Assembly (NCBI GenBank): GCA_002746475.1
Contig: PDOX01000013.1
Location: 1-7,716 of the forward strand
Origin: a candidate division SR1 bacterium
Lineage (GTDB): Bacteria > Patescibacteriota > Gracilibacteria > Absconditabacterales > Absconditicoccaceae
DNA length: 7,716 nucleotides
Direction of reading: 5' to 3'
Position numbers and translations under genes: made by a program. How positions within the stretch are numbered: position 1 is the first letter of the stretch; every line of letters starts with the position of its first letter. The notes below the pieces were generated by a model. That model did not search any database. It was not told the DNA's origin and saw only the letters and a program-made list of their open reading frames with translations. Positions 6,937 to 7,716 of this stretch are shown here, in pieces.

Positions 6937-7716
6937 TTATTTAGGGAAAATATGATTTTCTACTATCTCATCAATCTTTTTAGCAAGTTTCTCCTTAAAT
7001 TTTTTTTCTATTACTCATATATTAATTTCGTTATAAGTATAATCTTCATTAATTCAAAGTTCAGAAAGAGGAACTTCAATACTTTTAACATAAGTTTTAT
7101 CATTCCATCTACTTTGATCAAGATCAAAAACTAAGTTATCTCATTCTATTCTTGTATATTTTAAAGAAGAATCAATTTCAAATTTGTTATGCAAAAAAGT
7201 ACTTGCAAATTGTTGATACCAAATATCATCTATTTTTTTCCCTTTACCAATCATTTCATCACCAAAAAGATCTTGAAGAGAATATTTTCTCCCTCTAAAA
7301 TATTTTGCAACTTTACCTAATTCTTTATTATGTAAATATTCTTTTTCTTTTTGAACATAAATTTTATTTAATTCGTCTTTAAAAGATAATTTTCACGCAT
7401 CAGTAAGATTACCTCTATTATCCAAGAATTGAGATAAATTCATGGAAAAGTCTCTTCCATAATAGGTGGTACATTTTAAAGTCATAGATCACTGATTATA
7501 ATACACAAAATTAGATTTATTATCTTTTTTCTTGTTTTCTAAAAAATTAGAAGATATTATTTTAAACTCTCAAATCAATTTTTTCCTTTGGAGTTCTTTT
7601 AAAATTGATACATCAAATTTCTCTGCTCATTTATTTACTGTTTTCTCTGCTCATTTATTTACTGTTTTCTCTGCTCATTTATTTACTGTTTTCTCTGCTC
7701 ATTTATTTACTGTTTT
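6937..7716 (-). CDS. Unrecognised protein with N-terminal 8-residue tandem repeats, 5' end outside the window
   Basis: The minus-strand frame is open from the window edge to TAA 6937-6939, giving 259 visible residues, with TGA read as Gly at ten positions. The visible start is four perfect copies of KTVNKGAE (residues 1-32), each with a TGA-encoded Gly. A C-terminal part of about 227 residues follows, rich in Lys, Asp, Glu and Asn. Visible landmarks are YYGRDFSMNLSQFL, KYFRGRKYSLQDLFG, DDIWYQQFA and a Lys/Glu-rich end (EKKFKEKLAKKIDEI, ending IFPK). No membrane helix is seen, and I do not recognise a family. The start lies upstream, so a signal peptide or more repeats may be missing. A strong terminator follows the stop, so this gene ends its own transcription unit. 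Of 17 glycines, 10 are TGA. Possible roles such as surface or secreted repeat protein are open; the sequence alone does not decide. Confidence 0.75.
7621..7716 (-). repeat. 24-bp tandem repeat, four exact copies, running off the window
   Basis: The unit ctctgctcatttatttactg plus tttt occurs four times without a mismatch (7621-7644, 7645-7668, 7669-7692, 7693-7716). It is in frame with the gene and adds eight residues per copy, so changes in copy number keep the reading frame. The exact identity points to recent expansion or active homogenisation. The fourth copy ends exactly at the window edge, so the real number of copies is unknown. Confidence 0.95.

Noticed and set aside
7621..7716. CRISPR array
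   Set aside because: The 24-bp units are directly adjacent with no spacers and lie in frame inside a coding sequence.
1..7716. Multiple frameshifts or nonsense mutations (pseudogenes) as the explanation for the broken frames
   Set aside because: All breaks apart from the one in mazF are TGA codons at glycine positions with the frame unchanged, which decay would not produce.

Overview
The window reads coherently only if TGA encodes glycine (translation table 25). That code is known from the candidate phyla Gracilibacteria (BD1-5/GN02) and Absconditabacteria (SR1), so this is most likely a fragment of such an ultra-small, host-associated CPR bacterium. The case is direct. About forty in-frame TGA codons fall where protein families have glycine, including both Walker A motifs of ClpB, while TAA and TAG alone end genes. 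Under the standard code every large gene breaks into fragments. The base composition is low in GC and the coding is compact. No start codon has a clear Shine-Dalgarno sequence in front of it.

Layout, left to right. Positions 1-1497 (+) hold the 3' part of a VirD4/TraD/HerA-type conjugation or secretion ATPase. It is followed after 39 bases by a small two-pass membrane protein resembling DUF3592 (1537-2259, +). That gene ends inside a 92-bp palindromic element, which supplies its last codons, its stop and a terminator. Positions 2359-3045 (+) form a mazEF-type toxin-antitoxin cassette with promoter, palindromic operator candidate, ribbon-helix-helix antitoxin and a MazF toxin gene broken by one extra base. 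A two-way terminator separates it from a complete clpB disaggregase gene (3151-5736, -). Upstream of clpB lie a second, related palindromic element and about 250 bases of AT-rich non-coding DNA with a hairpin and a diverged duplication. Next comes an intact higBA toxin-antitoxin operon (6161-6798, -) with its promoter, and then a terminator. The window ends in the 3' part of an unrecognised gene (6937-7716, -), whose visible start is four exact 24-bp tandem repeats that run into the window edge.

The genes do not form one pathway. A housekeeping chaperone is flanked by two toxin-antitoxin cassettes and two MITE-like palindromic elements, next to a DNA-transfer ATPase. This mix suggests accessory or mobile DNA around a conserved gene. 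The share of glycines written as TGA differs sharply by gene: 4/34 in the ATPase, 8/52 in clpB, 11/15 in the membrane protein and 10/17 in the repeat protein. I found no rRNA, tRNA, CRISPR array or transposase gene. No clearly new multi-gene system is visible. The most notable points are the recoded catalytic motifs, the TGA-containing tandem repeat gene and the element-generated C-terminus.
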